A stretch of DNA of 13,040 nt from positions 1-13,040 of the forward strand of contig JAKLIT010000028.1 in assembly GCA_022709465.1 (NCBI GenBank), written 5' to 3'. This document shows, one piece after another, positions 1-7,382 of the stretch. The DNA is from Candidatus Omnitrophota bacterium. GTDB lineage: Bacteria; Omnitrophota; Koll11; Pluralincolimonadales; Pluralincolimonadaceae. The translations under genes were made by a program, and so were the position numbers. The notes under the pieces are model-generated. The model was not told where the DNA came from. It worked only from the letters and a program-made list of their open reading frames with translations, and searched no databases. Position 1 is the stretch's first letter, and the number at the start of each line of letters is the position of its first letter.

Positions 1-31
1 GCTATCCTGCGGAAAGGTTCGGCAGGATAGC
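1..31. repeat. Perfect 10-bp inverted repeat inside guaB3
   Basis: Bases 1-10 (GCTATCCTGC) and 22-31 (GCAGGATAGC) are exact reverse complements separated by 11 nt, so the mRNA could form a 10-bp hairpin. It lies in the coding frame of guaB3 ([10 protein letters not shown]), has no following T-run, and may extend beyond the window edge. Function is unknown and it may be chance. Confidence 0.5.
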
Positions 32-746
32 GCAGGACGCCGGAGCCGATATCTTCGTCATACAATCCACGGTCAGCACCGTGAAGCACCTCTCGAAGGA
101 ATACAAGGCCCTCGACATAAAGAAATTCTGCAAATCGGTCAAGATACCCGTCATAGTAGGCAACTGCGTCGGATATGACGTCGCTTTGGACCTGATGAAC
201 AGCGGCGCGTCCGCTATACTCGTCGGTATAGGCCCCGGCGCGGCGTGCACGACAAGAGGCGTGCTCGGTATCGGTGTGCCGCAGGTTACGGCGACCGTGG
301 ATTGCGCGGCTGCCCGTGACGCGTTCTTCAAGAAGACCAAGAAATATATCCCGATAATCACCGACGGCGGAATGAGGGCCGGCGGCGATATCTGCAAGGC
401 GTTCGCCTGCGGTTCTGATGCCGTCATGGTAGGTTCGGCTTTCGCGAGGGCGGTGGAAGCGCCCGGCCGCGGTTACCACTGGGGCATGGCCACGCCGCAT
501 GCGAACCTTCCGCGCGGGACAAGGATACATGTAGGCACGACCGGCACGCTCGAGGAGATACTCTTCGGGCCCGCGAGGTTCGACGACGGTTCGCAAAACC
601 TCATGGGCGCCCTGCAGACATCGATGGGTTCGGTCGGCGCGAAAGATATTAAGGAATTCCAGAAGACAGAGATCATAATAGCCCCGTCCATCAGGACAGA
701 GGGAAAGATATTCCAGCAGGTCCAAAGAGTAGGAATGGGCAAGTAA
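1..746 (+). CDS. guaB3: GuaB3-family IMP dehydrogenase-related protein (5'-truncated)
   Basis: The reading frame is open from the left edge (first complete codon at 3) to TAA at 744-746, about 248 residues. GuaB3 proteins are roughly 370-390 residues, so about a third is missing upstream. It is a TIM-barrel nucleotide oxidoreductase that should convert IMP to XMP with NAD+ in the cytosol. The catalytic loop [20 protein letters not shown] is present, with the reactive Cys codon at 246-248. The phosphate-binding segments [13 protein letters not shown] and [11 protein letters not shown] follow. GuaB3 hallmarks replace canonical IMPDH motifs: [13 protein letters not shown] where IMPDH has VDTAHGHS, and a region with [11 protein letters not shown] in place of the usual DRYF flap. 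No CBS domain is seen in the visible part. The GTG at 81 is internal, not the true start, because homologous sequence continues upstream. guaA follows 4 nt later, which supports an IMPDH role. GMP reductase activity is less likely but cannot be excluded by sequence. Confidence 0.88.
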   Translation, partial: YPAERFGRIAQDAGADIFVIQSTVSTVKHLSKEYKALDIKKFCKSVKIPVIVGNCVGYDVALDLMNSGASAILVGIGPGAACTTRGVLGIGVPQVTATVDCAAARDAFFKKTKKYIPIITDGGMRAGGDICKAFACGSDAVMVGSAFARAVEAPGRGYHWGMATPHANLPRGTRIHVGTTGTLEEILFGPARFDDGSQNLMGALQTSMGSVGAKDIKEFQKTEIIIAPSIRTEGKIFQQVQRVGMGK

Positions 747-750
747 AATA

Positions 751-2292
751 ATGCAGCAGGAAGTTGTCCTTGTATTGGACTTCGGCTCGCAGTATAACCA
801 GCTGATAGCCCGCCGTGTCAGGGAGAACAAGGTATTCTCGAGGATCGTTCCCCATAACATATCGGCGGCCGAGATACGCCGGCTGGCGCCTAAAGGCATA
901 ATACTCTCGGGCGGACCGGCCTCGATCTATGGCAGCAAATCCCCAAAACCAAAAAAGGAGATATTCGAACTCGGTATACCGGTACTCGGGATATGCTACG
1001 GCATGCAGGCGATGTCGCATATGCTCGGCGGCAAGGTAACCAGGGCGAATAAACGCGAATACGGCCACGCCGAACTCCTAATAGACGATTCTTCTGATCT
1101 CTTTTCGGATATAGAGGACAAGGCCATCTGCTGGATGAGCCACGGCGATTACGTATCGCAGGTGCCTCCCGGATTTAAGAAAATAGCCCACACGTCAAAC
1201 ACAGAGTTCGCCTCCATCGCCGATACCGCTCGCGGGCTTTACGGGGTCCAATTCCATCCCGAGGTCGCCCACACGCCGAAGGGCGGCAGGATGATATCGA
1301 ATTTCCTTTTTAAGATATGCCGCTGTGAAGGCAGCTGGACCGCGCAATCGTTCATCGAGGATACCGTGCGTTCCATCAGGGATACGGTAGGCAGGGAAAA
1401 AGTGGTCTGCGGCCTTTCCGGCGGGGTCGACTCATCCGTGGCGGCCGTACTGCTGCACAAGGCCATCGGCAAACAGCTCATCTGCATATTCATAAATAAC
1501 GGCGTACTAAGGAAGGGCGAAGCGGAACGCGTTATCAAGACGTTCAAGAAGCATTTTCACATGAACCTCAGGTACGTCAATGCCGAGGCAAGGTTCCTCA
1601 GGAAACTTAAGGGAGTGGTAGACCCTGAGAAGAAACGCAAGATAATAGGGCACGAGTTCATACGCGTCTTCGAGGAGGAAGCAAAGAAACTCGGGAAGAT
1701 AGCGTTCCTTGCGCAGGGGACCCTTTATCCTGATGTCATAGAATCGAAGTCCGCGTTCGGCGGGCCGTCTGCCACGATCAAATCGCACCATAATGTCGGC
1801 GGGCTGCCCCTGAAGATGAGGCTCAAGTTGATTGAGCCGCTGCGCGAGCTTTTCAAGGACGAGGTCAGGATAGTCGGCAAGGCGATGGGGTTGTCCGATG
1901 AGATCGTCCAGCGCCAGCCGTTCCCGGGGCCGGGTCTCGCGATAAGGGTCATAGGCGACATAACCAAGGAGCGGCTCGACATATTAAGGGAATCGGACGT
2001 TGCGGTCATCGAAGAGATCAAAAAGGCCGGGTTTTACAGGGAGGTCTGGCAGTCCTTCGCGGTGCTGCTGCCGATAAAGACCGTCGGGGTCATGGGAGAC
2101 GAAAGAACCTACGAAAACGTCATCGCGCTGCGGGCGGTTACAAGCGCGGACGGCATGACGGCCGACTGGGCGAAACTGCCGTACGACCTTCTCGGCAGGA
2201 TATCCAACAGGATAATAAACGAGGTCAGGGGCGTCAACAGGGTTGTCTACGATATAAGCTCCAAACCTCCTTCCACAATAGAATGGGAATAA
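751..2292 (+). CDS. guaA: GMP synthase (glutamine-hydrolysing)
   Basis: Converts XMP, ATP and glutamine to GMP in the cytosol, the last step of GMP synthesis. The 513 residues match the family's usual length. An N-terminal class I glutamine amidotransferase domain (about 1-190) carries the nucleophile Cys82 in GICYGMQ and the His169/Glu171 pair in VQFHPEV. The ATP-pyrophosphatase domain has the PP-loop SGGVDSS at 222-228. The C-terminal dimerisation/XMP-binding domain contains [12 protein letters not shown] and ends with the canonical KPPSTIEWE. All catalytic residues are intact. The ATG at 751 is 4 nt after the guaB3 stop and gives the expected N-terminus ([17 protein letters not shown]). 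The Shine-Dalgarno is weak, which suggests translation coupled to guaB3. The next gene begins 1 nt after the TAA. Confidence 0.98.
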   Translation: MQQEVVLVLDFGSQYNQLIARRVRENKVFSRIVPHNISAAEIRRLAPKGIILSGGPASIYGSKSPKPKKEIFELGIPVLGICYGMQAMSHMLGGKVTRANKREYGHAELLIDDSSDLFSDIEDKAICWMSHGDYVSQVPPGFKKIAHTSNTEFASIADTARGLYGVQFHPEVAHTPKGGRMISNFLFKICRCEGSWTAQSFIEDTVRSIRDTVGREKVVCGLSGGVDSSVAAVLLHKAIGKQLICIFINNGVLRKGEAERVIKTFKKHFHMNLRYVNAEARFLRKLKGVVDPEKKRKIIGHEFIRVFEEEAKKLGKIAFLAQGTLYPDVIESKSAFGGPSATIKSHHNVGGLPLKMRLKLIEPLRELFKDEVRIVGKAMGLSDEIVQRQPFPGPGLAIRVIGDITKERLDILRESDVAVIEEIKKAGFYREVWQSFAVLLPIKTVGVMGDERTYENVIALRAVTSADGMTADWAKLPYDLLGRISNRIINEVRGVNRVVYDISSKPPSTIEWE

Positions 2293-2293
2293 A

Positions 2294-5200
2294 ATGCAGC
2301 ATTCGCATTTTGTCCACCTGCACGTCCATACGCAATTCAGCCTGCTTGACGGCGCCTGCAAGATACCGGAGCTCATAGCGCTCGCTAAAGAATACAGGAT
2401 GCCCGCCGTAGCCCTTACCGACCACGGCAACATGTTCGGCGCGATCGAGTTCTATATCGAAGCGATGAAGAACGGCATAAAGCCGATCATCGGATGCGAG
2501 GTATACGTGGCCCCGGGCTCCCGGCTGGACAAATCCGCCTCCGCCAATGAGGAATCCGCGTACCACCTTATCCTGCTGTCGAAGGACGAGGAAGGTTACC
2601 GAAACCTCATGAAGCTCGTCTCCGCCGGGTACCTCGAAGGATTCTACTACAAGCCCCGCGTGGACAAGGAGCTCCTCGCCAGGTACTCGAAAGGCCTGAT
2701 CGCGCAGTCGGCTTGCCTGCAGGGGGAGATACCTTACCTGATCGTAAGGGGTAAATACGAGGAAGCGAAAGTCGTCGCGGGCCAGTATAAGGACATATTC
2801 GGGCCGGGAAACTTCTACCTCGAGCTCCAGAAGAACCTCATACCCGAACAGGAGACCGCGAACGCCGGCCTGCTGAAGCTTTCAAAGGAGCTCGATATAC
2901 CGCTTGTTGCCACCGGCGACGTGCATTACCTGCGCAAGAGGTCCTCGCGCGCCCATGAAGGCCTGCTCTGCATACAGACCCAGACGACCTTAAGCGACCC
3001 CGACCATATGAAGTTCTCCACCGATGAGTTCTATTTCAAGTCGTCGGAAGAATTCAAGGAGCTCTTCTCGGATGTTCCCCAGGCGATATCAAACACGATA
3101 GAGATCGCGGAAAAATGCAACCTCGAGCTCGACTTCAACAAGACGCACCTGCCACAGTTCACGCCGCCCGAAGGCAGGTCCCGGGAAGAGTACCTGAAGG
3201 ATCTCGTAGAGGAAGGGCTGAGGAAACGTTACGCGCAGGTCGACAAGACGATACGCGACAGGGTCGACCACGAGCTGAACATCATAAAGAAGACCGGGTT
3301 CACGAGCTATTTCCTCATCGCGTGGGACTTCATCAACTACGCCAAATCCAAAAACATCCCCGTCGGCCCCGGAAGGGGTTCCGCCGCGGGCAGCGTGGTC
3401 AGCTACTCGCTCGGCATCACCGATCTCGACCCGATAAAGTACGACCTTATATTCGAGCGGTTCCTTAATCCCGACCGCGTCAGTTTGCCGGATATCGACA
3501 TAGATTTCTGTTACGAGAGAAGGGGCGAGGTCATCGAATACGTGACCCAGAAATATTCGAAGGAGAACGTCGCCCAGGTCATCACGTTCGGCACGATGAA
3601 GGCGCGCGGGGTCATAAGGGATGTCGGGCGAGTAATGGGCATCAATTACGGTGACGTCGACCGCATCGCGAAGCTCGTGCCGGAAGAGCTCGGTATCACC
3701 CTCGAAAAAGCGCTGAAGGTGGAGCCCGAACTGCGCAACATGTATAAGAGCGACCCGCAGATGAGGCAGCTCATAGACATTTCGACCGAGCTCGAGGGCC
3801 TGAACCGCCACGCGTCGACACATGCCGCGGGCGTGGTCATATCCGACCTCCCGCTTACCGATTACGTCCCGCTCTTCAAGACGAGCGAAGGCCAGCTCTC
3901 TACCGGCTACGAAATGAAATCGCTCGAGAAGATAGGCCTGCTGAAGATGGATTTCCTCGGCCTCAGAACGCTGACCGTCATAGACGAGACCGTCAAGATA
4001 ATCAAGAGGACGAAGGGCCTCGCGCTCGATATAAACAATATACCGCTTGACGACAAGAAGACCTACGACCTGCTCTCCAACTCGGAATCCCTCGGGATAT
4101 TCCAGCTTGAAAGTTCGGGCATGCGCGATATCCTGCGAAAACTGAAACCGACGACCTTCGAGGACATCATAGCCATACTCGCACTCTACCGCCCGGGCCC
4201 GATAGGCAGCGGCATGGTCGAGGACTTCATCAAGAGGAAGCACGGCGAGATACCGATCAAATACGACCATAAGATGCTCGAGCCGATACTGAAGGAGACC
4301 TACGGGACCATAATCTACCAGGAGCAGGTCATGCGCATCGCGTCGTCGCTCGCCGGATTCACGATGTCGCAGGCCGATTCGCTCAGGCGCGCGATGGGAA
4401 AGAAGATCCCGGAAGAGATGGAACAGGCGCGATCGAACTTCCTGAACGGCGCGTCGAAGAACGGCATAGACAAGCGCACTGCGGAGAAGATATTCAACCT
4501 CATAGAATATTTCGCAGGTTACGGCTTCAATAAATCGCATTCGACCGCATACGCGCTGATCTCATACAGGACCGCTTACCTGAAAGCGAATTACCCCGTT
4601 GAGTTCATGAGCGCGCTGATGACGTCGGAGCGCGACAACATAGACAAGGTCGCGTTCTACATAGAAGAATCGCAGAGGATGTCAATCAAGATACTGCCTC
4701 CGAGCATCAACGAGAGCTTCTCGAAGTTCACGGTCGTGGGCGATTCGATAAGGTTCGGGCTCAGCGCGGTAAAGAATGTCGGGCAGGGCGCTATAGATTC
4801 GATAGTCAATGCGAGGGGCGCGTCAGGAAAGTTCAAGAACCTTTATGACTTCTGCGAACGTGTAGACCTCCGGCTCGCTAACAGGAAGGTGCTCGAAAGC
4901 CTTATCAAATGCGGCGCGTTCGACGAGTTCGCGCTGCACAGGTCACAGCTTACGGCCATGCTGGATGACTGCCTCGAGTGCGGCGCGAATTCCCACAGGG
5001 AAAGGGCCAGCGGCCAAACGACTTTCTTTGAAGAGTTCGGCGCGCATTCGAAGGCGCATGCTACGCGCAGGCACGAGGTTCCGAAGATACCTGAATGGCC
5101 TGAGAGCCAGCTGCTCGCATACGAAAAAGAGATGCTCGGTTTTTACGTAACGGGCCATCCGTTGGCGAGATACGAAAAGCTCATACGCTCCTATTCCACC

Positions 5201-5737
5201 TGTTCCGTAAAGGACCTCGGTAAGAGGAGATCGGATGAGGAGATCAATCTCGGCGGCATCATCTCGAAACTGAAATTCACTATCACTAAAGCCAAAAGCG
5301 AGAAGATGGCGATCATGAGCATAGAGGACCTTACCGGCGAGGTGGAGGTCCTCGTATTCCCGAAAGCGTTCGCGAACACCGAAAAATATATAAAGAAGGA
5401 CGCTATCGTATGCGTGAAGGGCAAGGTAAACCTGAGGGAGGACAGGCCGAAGATAATGGCCAACGACATAATCCCCCTCGACGAGATACAGAAGAAATAT
5501 ACCCAGGCGATAATCATCAGCCTCGACGCGGGGATAGGAGAGGATTCCATGAACAGGCTCAAGTCGGTCCTCGAATCCCATCCGGGGACGGCTCCGGTAT
5601 ACCTGCATTTCAGGATGGCCGACGGGAAGAGGTTCGAGATATCAGTCGAGGACAAGCTGAAGGTCGAACCTTCCGACAGCTTGACCTCCGATATAGAGAA
5701 GCTTCTGGGCGACGGCGTGGTCACATTCAAGACTTGA
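2294..5737 (+). CDS. dnaE: DNA polymerase III alpha subunit (DnaE1 type)
   Basis: Catalytic subunit of the replicative polymerase holoenzyme. The 1147 residues match DnaE length, and no intein is seen. The N-terminal PHP domain (1 to about 215) keeps all nine expected metal ligands: H10, H12, D19, H44, E69, H91, C141, D209 and H211. The polymerase core has GPGRGS at 358-363 and catalytic aspartates D400 and D402 in PDIDIDF, with D553 in MDFLGLRTL (E. coli D401, D403, D555). GYGFNKSHSTAYALISYRTA lies near 743. QTTFF at 908-912 fits the internal beta-clamp-binding motif. An OB fold lies at about 985-1065 (LGGIISKLKF, then DLTGEVEVLVFP), and a short C-terminal domain ends the protein. It starts 1 nt after guaA, so it is probably co-transcribed. 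Its TGA stop lies inside the -35 box of the next promoter. The intact PHP site is unlike the degenerate one of E. coli. Confidence 0.98.
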   Translation: MQHSHFVHLHVHTQFSLLDGACKIPELIALAKEYRMPAVALTDHGNMFGAIEFYIEAMKNGIKPIIGCEVYVAPGSRLDKSASANEESAYHLILLSKDEEGYRNLMKLVSAGYLEGFYYKPRVDKELLARYSKGLIAQSACLQGEIPYLIVRGKYEEAKVVAGQYKDIFGPGNFYLELQKNLIPEQETANAGLLKLSKELDIPLVATGDVHYLRKRSSRAHEGLLCIQTQTTLSDPDHMKFSTDEFYFKSSEEFKELFSDVPQAISNTIEIAEKCNLELDFNKTHLPQFTPPEGRSREEYLKDLVEEGLRKRYAQVDKTIRDRVDHELNIIKKTGFTSYFLIAWDFINYAKSKNIPVGPGRGSAAGSVVSYSLGITDLDPIKYDLIFERFLNPDRVSLPDIDIDFCYERRGEVIEYVTQKYSKENVAQVITFGTMKARGVIRDVGRVMGINYGDVDRIAKLVPEELGITLEKALKVEPELRNMYKSDPQMRQLIDISTELEGLNRHASTHAAGVVISDLPLTDYVPLFKTSEGQLSTGYEMKSLEKIGLLKMDFLGLRTLTVIDETVKIIKRTKGLALDINNIPLDDKKTYDLLSNSESLGIFQLESSGMRDILRKLKPTTFEDIIAILALYRPGPIGSGMVEDFIKRKHGEIPIKYDHKMLEPILKETYGTIIYQEQVMRIASSLAGFTMSQADSLRRAMGKKIPEEMEQARSNFLNGASKNGIDKRTAEKIFNLIEYFAGYGFNKSHSTAYALISYRTAYLKANYPVEFMSALMTSERDNIDKVAFYIEESQRMSIKILPPSINESFSKFTVVGDSIRFGLSAVKNVGQGAIDSIVNARGASGKFKNLYDFCERVDLRLANRKVLESLIKCGAFDEFALHRSQLTAMLDDCLECGANSHRERASGQTTFFEEFGAHSKAHATRRHEVPKIPEWPESQLLAYEKEMLGFYVTGHPLARYEKLIRSYSTCSVKDLGKRRSDEEINLGGIISKLKFTITKAKSEKMAIMSIEDLTGEVEVLVFPKAFANTEKYIKKDAIVCVKGKVNLREDRPKIMANDIIPLDEIQKKYTQAIIISLDAGIGEDSMNRLKSVLESHPGTAPVYLHFRMADGKRFEISVEDKLKVEPSDSLTSDIEKLLGDGVVTFKT

Positions 5738-5763
5738 CAAAGTGCCATATTACTAACTATAAT
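5734..5763 (+). promoter_or_regulatory. Consensus sigma70-type promoter for the HU gene
   Basis: A perfect -35 box TTGACA (5734-5739) is followed after 18 nt by a perfect -10 box TATAAT (5758-5763). A transcript should start near 5770, giving a leader of about 40 nt before the HU start codon. The -35 box contains the dnaE stop codon TGA (5735-5737), so promoter and coding end are fused. The region is AT-rich against GC-richer flanks, which further supports a promoter. It would also drive hisS and the genes beyond, since no terminator is seen after HU. Confidence 0.85.
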
Positions 5764-5769
5764 AGTAAT
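5749..5769. promoter_or_regulatory. Dyad over the -10 box, possible operator
   Basis: ATTACTA (5749-5755) and TAGTAAT (5763-5769) are exact inverted repeats with a 7-nt spacer, straddling the TATAAT box. A second, smaller palindrome ACTAT-A-ATAGT (5756-5766) is nested within it. A homodimeric regulator bound here would block RNA polymerase, and HU autoregulation is one possibility. AT-rich sequence makes short dyads easy to find by chance, so this is only a candidate. Confidence 0.35.
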
Positions 5770-5799
5770 AACAATTTACGGATAGATAGCTATAATTCC

Positions 5800-5806
5800 A
5801 AGGAGG
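5800..5806 (+). promoter_or_regulatory. Strong Shine-Dalgarno for the HU gene
   Basis: AAGGAGG lies 6 nt upstream of the ATG at 5813, an almost ideal ribosome-binding site. It fixes the HU start and predicts high expression, in contrast with the weak sites of most neighbours. Confidence 0.9.
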
Positions 5807-5812
5807 CCGTAT

Positions 5813-6085
5813 ATGACAAAGAAAGAGATAGTCCTGCAGATAGCCAATGAGACCGGCTTGAAACAGGTGGACGTTAAGCTGATCGTGCAGCGCACGCTCG
5901 ACATGATAGTCGAGGCGCTCGCGAGCAACGAGACGGTAGAGCTGAGGAATTTCGGGATCTTTAAGGTGAAATCGAGGCGCGGCCGCACCGGAAGGAACCC
6001 GCGCACCGGCGTCACCGTCCCCGTCCCGCCGAAGAAGGTGGCGGTATTCAAGCCGGGGCTTATCATGAAACAGAAAGTAAGATAG
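5813..6085 (+). CDS. HU/IHF-family DNA-binding protein
   Basis: A small basic nucleoid protein of 90 residues, the standard HU length, expected to act as a dimer that bends DNA. The N-terminal helices begin TKKEIVLQIANETGLKQVDV. The family signature spans roughly residues 45-65 and includes NFGIFKV, then GRNPRTG at the beta-arm, whose tip Pro intercalates into DNA. The C-terminal strand reads VAVFKPGLIMKQKVR, as expected. The start is fixed by an AAGGAGG site 6 nt upstream. It has its own consensus promoter in the 75-nt gap after dnaE, and hisS follows 28 nt downstream. HU and IHF subunits cannot be told apart reliably from this sequence alone, so no symbol is given. Confidence 0.95.
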   Translation: MTKKEIVLQIANETGLKQVDVKLIVQRTLDMIVEALASNETVELRNFGIFKVKSRRGRTGRNPRTGVTVPVPPKKVAVFKPGLIMKQKVR

Positions 6086-6113
6086 CCGGCCGCAACCCGC
6101 CGAACATCCCATT

Positions 6114-7382
6114 ATGAGAGAACAAGTTAAGGCATTGCGGGGGACTAAAGACCTCCTGCCTACGGAAGCAAAATTATGGACGACCCTTGAGGCAAAAGCC
6201 AGGGCCGTCTTAAATGCTTTTTGCTACAAAGAGGTCAGGACGCCCGTCATAGAGGAATCTTCGCTTTTCGTCCGTTCGCTTGGCGCGGGCACAGATATAG
6301 TCGAGAAGCAGATGTTCACGTTCATCGACCGCGGTGAACGGTCCATTACCCTCCGTCCGGAAGCGACCGCCTCTGTTGTCAGGGCTTACCTTGAGAACAA
6401 CCTCGTCAATGAATACGGTTTCATTAAACTGTTCTATTTGGGCCCGATGTTCAGGGCGGAAAGGCCCCAAGCGGGCAGGATGAGGCAGTTCCACCAGATA
6501 GGCGTCGAGGCGCTCGGCTCTTACAGCCCACAGTTGGACGCCGAAGTAATAGCGCTGATCTCCGCCCTGCTCGAATCGCTCGGTGTGCACGGGTCCATTA
6601 TCAAGATAAACTCGCTCGGCTGCCCGAAAGATAAGATAGCGCTCGCCGACGGGCTTCGTAAAGTGCTCTCCGGAGGCCAGGACCGTCTCTGCGAAGACTG
6701 TAAGGTCCGTTACGAGAAGAACGTCCTGCGCATCCTCGACTGCAAGAACGAGTCATGCAGGAAATTGGTCAGGATGATATTCAAGGGAACGCCGGAATCC
6801 CTCTGCCCGGACTGCAAGACGCATTTTGACAGCGTGAAGAGTTCGCTGGACGGCCTTAAGATCAACTACACGGTCGACCCTTACCTCGTAAGGGGGCTAG
6901 ACTATTATACTAAGACGACCTTTGAGGTGACGCATAAGAAACTCGGCGCGCAGGATGCCATAGGCGCCGGGGGCAGGTATGACAACCTTGTCGAGGAGCT
7001 CGGAGGCCCTGCGAAAGGCGCCTGCGGTTTCGCTATCGGCATGGAGAGGGCCGCCATGGCTATGGATGATGTCCCGGAGGCCCGGGACGGCGTATGCCTG
7101 TATTTCGCTACTATGGGCGAAGAGGAATACCGCGTCGCATTCAATTTCGCGAACGAGTTGAGGACAAGGGGCGGGATCCCATGCGAGCTCGATTACGAGG
7201 GAAAATCCCTTAAGGCCCAGATGCGCTCGGCCGACAAGCTCGGAGCAAAGTATGTTGCGATAATCGGCGAGGAAGAACTGAAGAACCGCACTCTTACGTT
7301 ACGGAACATGGCGACGAAAGAGCAGAAGGTGGTCCCTGAGCGGGAATTTATACCGGAAATAGAAAGGATATTCGTAAAATAG
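6114..7382 (+). CDS. hisS: Histidyl-tRNA synthetase
   Basis: A class II aminoacyl-tRNA synthetase that charges tRNA-His in the cytosol. The 422 residues are normal length. Seen in order: the N-terminal RGTKDLLP at 10-16, motif 2 region TLRPEATASVVRAY (79-92) and GPMFRAERPQAGRMRQFHQIG (110-130), the histidine-specific LVRGLDYY (258-265), AGGRYDNLVEELGGP (285-299), motif 3 GFAIGMERAAMAM (305-317), then an anticodon-binding domain from about 325. The insertion domain has six cysteines in three pairs (C193/C196, C210/C215, C231/C234), a probable structural metal site known in many bacterial HisRS and absent in E. coli. The ATG at 6114 gives the expected N-terminus, but no Shine-Dalgarno is visible upstream. 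The gene abuts aspS with no spacer (TAG then ATG). Confidence 0.97.
   Translation: MREQVKALRGTKDLLPTEAKLWTTLEAKARAVLNAFCYKEVRTPVIEESSLFVRSLGAGTDIVEKQMFTFIDRGERSITLRPEATASVVRAYLENNLVNEYGFIKLFYLGPMFRAERPQAGRMRQFHQIGVEALGSYSPQLDAEVIALISALLESLGVHGSIIKINSLGCPKDKIALADGLRKVLSGGQDRLCEDCKVRYEKNVLRILDCKNESCRKLVRMIFKGTPESLCPDCKTHFDSVKSSLDGLKINYTVDPYLVRGLDYYTKTTFEVTHKKLGAQDAIGAGGRYDNLVEELGGPAKGACGFAIGMERAAMAMDDVPEARDGVCLYFATMGEEEYRVAFNFANELRTRGGIPCELDYEGKSLKAQMRSADKLGAKYVAIIGEEELKNRTLTLRNMATKEQKVVPEREFIPEIERIFVK
7071..7088. repeat. 7-bp GC-rich inverted repeat in hisS
   Basis: GTCCCGG (7071-7077) and CCGGGAC (7082-7088) are exact inverted repeats around a 4-nt loop. The hairpin falls at about residues 320-325, the junction of the catalytic and anticodon-binding domains of HisRS. 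There is no T-tract, so it is not a terminator. A coincidence in GC-rich code is likely. Confidence 0.35.

Noticed and set aside
81..83. GTG as the start of the first gene
   Set aside because: The same frame is open to the window edge and encodes conserved GuaB3 barrel sequence upstream, so the true start is outside the window.
3089..4540. Long open frame of 483 codons on the - strand inside dnaE
   Set aside because: It is antisense to conserved dnaE catalytic motifs, shows no recognisable domain, and its composition is that expected from the codon bias of the + strand gene.
5768..5796. Second promoter-like pair ATAACA-N17-TATAAT upstream of HU
   Set aside because: The -10 box is perfect but the -35 box matches only 4 of 6. 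The transcript would start at or beyond the Shine-Dalgarno, making it unlikely to be productive for a leadered gene.
7071..7088. GC-rich hairpin in hisS considered as a terminator
   Set aside because: No T-tract follows and it lies mid-gene. At most it is an mRNA structure, probably chance.
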